From contig JAEYNG010000120.1 of assembly GCA_023412695.1 (NCBI GenBank), positions 1-6,878 of the forward strand: a stretch of DNA of 6,878 bases, written 5' to 3'. The position numbers and the translations under genes were made by a program. This document shows positions 5,539 through 6,878 of this stretch, piece after piece. The notes beneath the pieces are model-generated. The model saw nothing but the letters and a program-made list of their open reading frames with translations, had not been told where the DNA came from and ran no database searches. Numbering within the stretch: position 1 is the stretch's first letter; each line of letters starts with the position of its first letter. Source of the DNA: Planctomycetota bacterium. Its GTDB lineage: Bacteria > Planctomycetota > Phycisphaerae > Phycisphaerales > UBA1924.

Positions 5539-6878
5539 TCACCCCCCAACCTCGCCCGCGCCCGTCTCCACCGGCGGCAGCCCCCTATCGACGCCCTCCA
5601 GCGTATACGGGAACGCAGGCGGCGTCGGGTCATCGTTCACCCCGTCCCGTGGGTCGACCGGCCCCCACTCCAGCTTGCTCGCCCCCAGCAACGTCCCCGT
5701 CGCGAACGCCAGGTCCACCAGCGAGATCTGGTAATCCGCGATCGCGCGGATCTCCGACCGCTGCGCATCCGCCAGCTGCGCCGCGGCCTCGAGCACCTCC
5801 GTCGTCGTCCGCTCCCCGACGTCGAACTGCCGCTGCTCGGCCTGCAGCGCACGCGCCGACGCGATCGCGTTCTGCCGCGCGGCCATGATCCGCTGCCACG
5901 ACGCATCAACATTGTCGATCGAGCCCAGCACCTCCTCGCGGATCGCCTGCTCCCGCGCCTCCCGCGTCGCCAGCCGCTGCAGCCGCGCCAAAATCGCCTG
6001 GTTCACGCGGGACTTCGCCGCGACGTTCCCCAGCGGGATCTCCCCGCTCAGCGACACCGACCACGACTCAAAGTTGTTGTCGAGCAACTGGTCATTCGCC
6101 GACCGCCACGACGCCCCCAGCCCGCCGACGCTGTACTGATAATCCAGCAGGAACGACGGCAGCGCCTGGTTCTTCGCAAACTCGATCGACGAAAGATCCT
6201 GCGCAAGCTGCAGCTCGAGCTCCAGCATCTCCATCCGTGTCGCCAGCGCGCGCTGCGCAAGCTCCCGCCCCTCAAACTCGTACCGCACCGGATCGGGCAG
6301 CGTCGCCGGCACCACCATCGTCGTCGTCTCGACCTCGAGCCCCTCCTGGTTGATGATCCGCTTGAGCGCGCGCTGCTGCTGCAGCACCGCGTTCTCCGCG
6401 ATGATGATCGCCTCCAGCCTGCCCGCCAGCCCCGCCTCCGCGCGCACCAGCTCGATCTCCGCGACGTCCCCCGCATCGACGCGCCGCCGCGCTCGCGCAA
6501 GTTGCTCGTCCGCCAGCTCGTACTGCTGCTGTGCCACATCCAGCGCACGCCGCGCCGCATCGAGCGCCCAGTACGACCGGTCCGCATCCGCCAGACGCCG
6601 GATCACCTCCAGCTTCGTCCGCGCCTGCGTGATCTGATCCTGGTACGCCGCGACACGGATCGCATACGTGTTCACCCGCCGCCCCGCGTTCCGCAGCAGC
6701 GGCTGGCTCACCGACACCGTGAAGTCCGCGTTATACGCCGTGTTCAGCGTGAAGAACGGGTTGTTCGTCTCCGACCTCGACTCGAACAGATCGACGCTCA
6801 CCCGCCCGCCCGTCCGCAGCGGGATGTCAACGCCAGCCCCCGCGAACACCGAGTCCTGCTGATTGCTCGCCGTCGTGT
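5539..6878 (-). CDS. TolC-family outer membrane efflux protein, 5' end outside window
   Basis: The - strand frame is open from the right edge to TGA at 5539-5541, giving 445 visible residues. A GTG at 6847-6849 is not the start, since the frame continues upstream with good coding sequence. Two outer membrane efflux repeats (Pfam PF02321) are visible. The first, visible residues about 49-176, has strand VSVSQPLLRNAGRR followed by long coiled-coil helices ending N-A-V-L-Q-Q-Q-R-A-L-K. The second, about 269-397, has strand WSVSLSGEIPLGN and helices with R-Q-F-D-V-G-E-R-T-T-T-E-V-L-E-A and a final D-L-A-F-A-T-G-T-L-L. The two-repeat layout is that of the trimeric outer membrane channel of RND, ABC or type I export systems. 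A Pro/Gly-rich tail of about 45 residues follows. The missing part should hold the signal peptide and first strands. Pump and adaptor partners would be expected upstream of this gene, beyond the right edge. It converges on gene 5 and is probably functionally separate. Confidence 0.95.
   Translation of the reverse strand, partial: TTASNQQDSVFAGAGVDIPLRTGGRVSVDLFESRSETNNPFFTLNTAYNADFTVSVSQPLLRNAGRRVNTYAIRVAAYQDQITQARTKLEVIRRLADADRSYWALDAARRALDVAQQQYELADEQLARARRRVDAGDVAEIELVRAEAGLAGRLEAIIIAENAVLQQQRALKRIINQEGLEVETTTMVVPATLPDPVRYEFEGRELAQRALATRMEMLELELQLAQDLSSIEFAKNQALPSFLLDYQYSVGGLGASWRSANDQLLDNNFESWSVSLSGEIPLGNVAAKSRVNQAILARLQRLATREAREQAIREEVLGSIDNVDASWQRIMAARQNAIASARALQAEQRQFDVGERTTTEVLEAAAQLADAQRSEIRAIADYQISLVDLAFATGTLLGASKLEWGPVDPRDGVNDDPTPPAFPYTLEGVDRGLPPVETGAGEVGG

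Overview
The window is dense, GC-rich (roughly 70%) bacterial coding DNA. Four consecutive genes end in a 54-55 residue C-terminal module: a Cys, then two dockerin-like loops each ending V-P-D-I-F, then a terminal Cys-Pro or Cys-Gly. I recognise this as the 'GC-type dockerin' described in Planctomycetota, mainly class Phycisphaerae. Together with the Cys-rich beta-helix proteins and the family of the gene at 2598-3950, it points to a member of the Phycisphaerae or a close relative. This assignment is inferred from protein families; there is no rRNA or other marker in the window.

Layout, left to right on the + strand: (1) the 3' end of a Cys-rich parallel beta-helix gene without a dockerin (runs in from the left edge, ends 595); (2) a small secreted protein built from four W-G-E-[NS]-[IV]-G-W motifs plus dockerin (619-1284); (3) a seven-blade LVIVD beta-propeller plus dockerin (1394-2527); (4) a secreted protein of a planctomycete family of unknown function plus dockerin (2598-3950); (5) a secreted right-handed parallel beta-helix, polysaccharide-lyase-like, plus dockerin (3989-5527). 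On the - strand, convergent with gene 5 and only 11 bp from it, is the 3' part of a TolC-family outer membrane efflux protein gene (5539 to the right edge).

Genes 2-5 have N-terminal export signals of differing quality, and all four carry the same anchoring module on unrelated folds. The simplest reading is a set of exported surface or extracellular proteins sharing one docking or sorting route. No cohesin, scaffoldin or sortase is present, so the partner is unknown. The genes may not form one simple operon: gene 4 and perhaps gene 5 have promoter-like sequence just after the preceding stop codon, and a 36-nt imperfect hairpin lies in the gap before gene 3. The TolC-family gene is probably functionally unrelated.

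The largest gap without a gene is 1285-1393 (109 bp), which holds that hairpin. I see no tRNA, rRNA, CRISPR array, insertion sequence or phage gene. The most interesting points are the invariant Val-Pro at the dockerin recognition positions, the WGENIGW repeat protein, a perfect 40-bp repeat inside one dockerin, and the REP-like hairpin.
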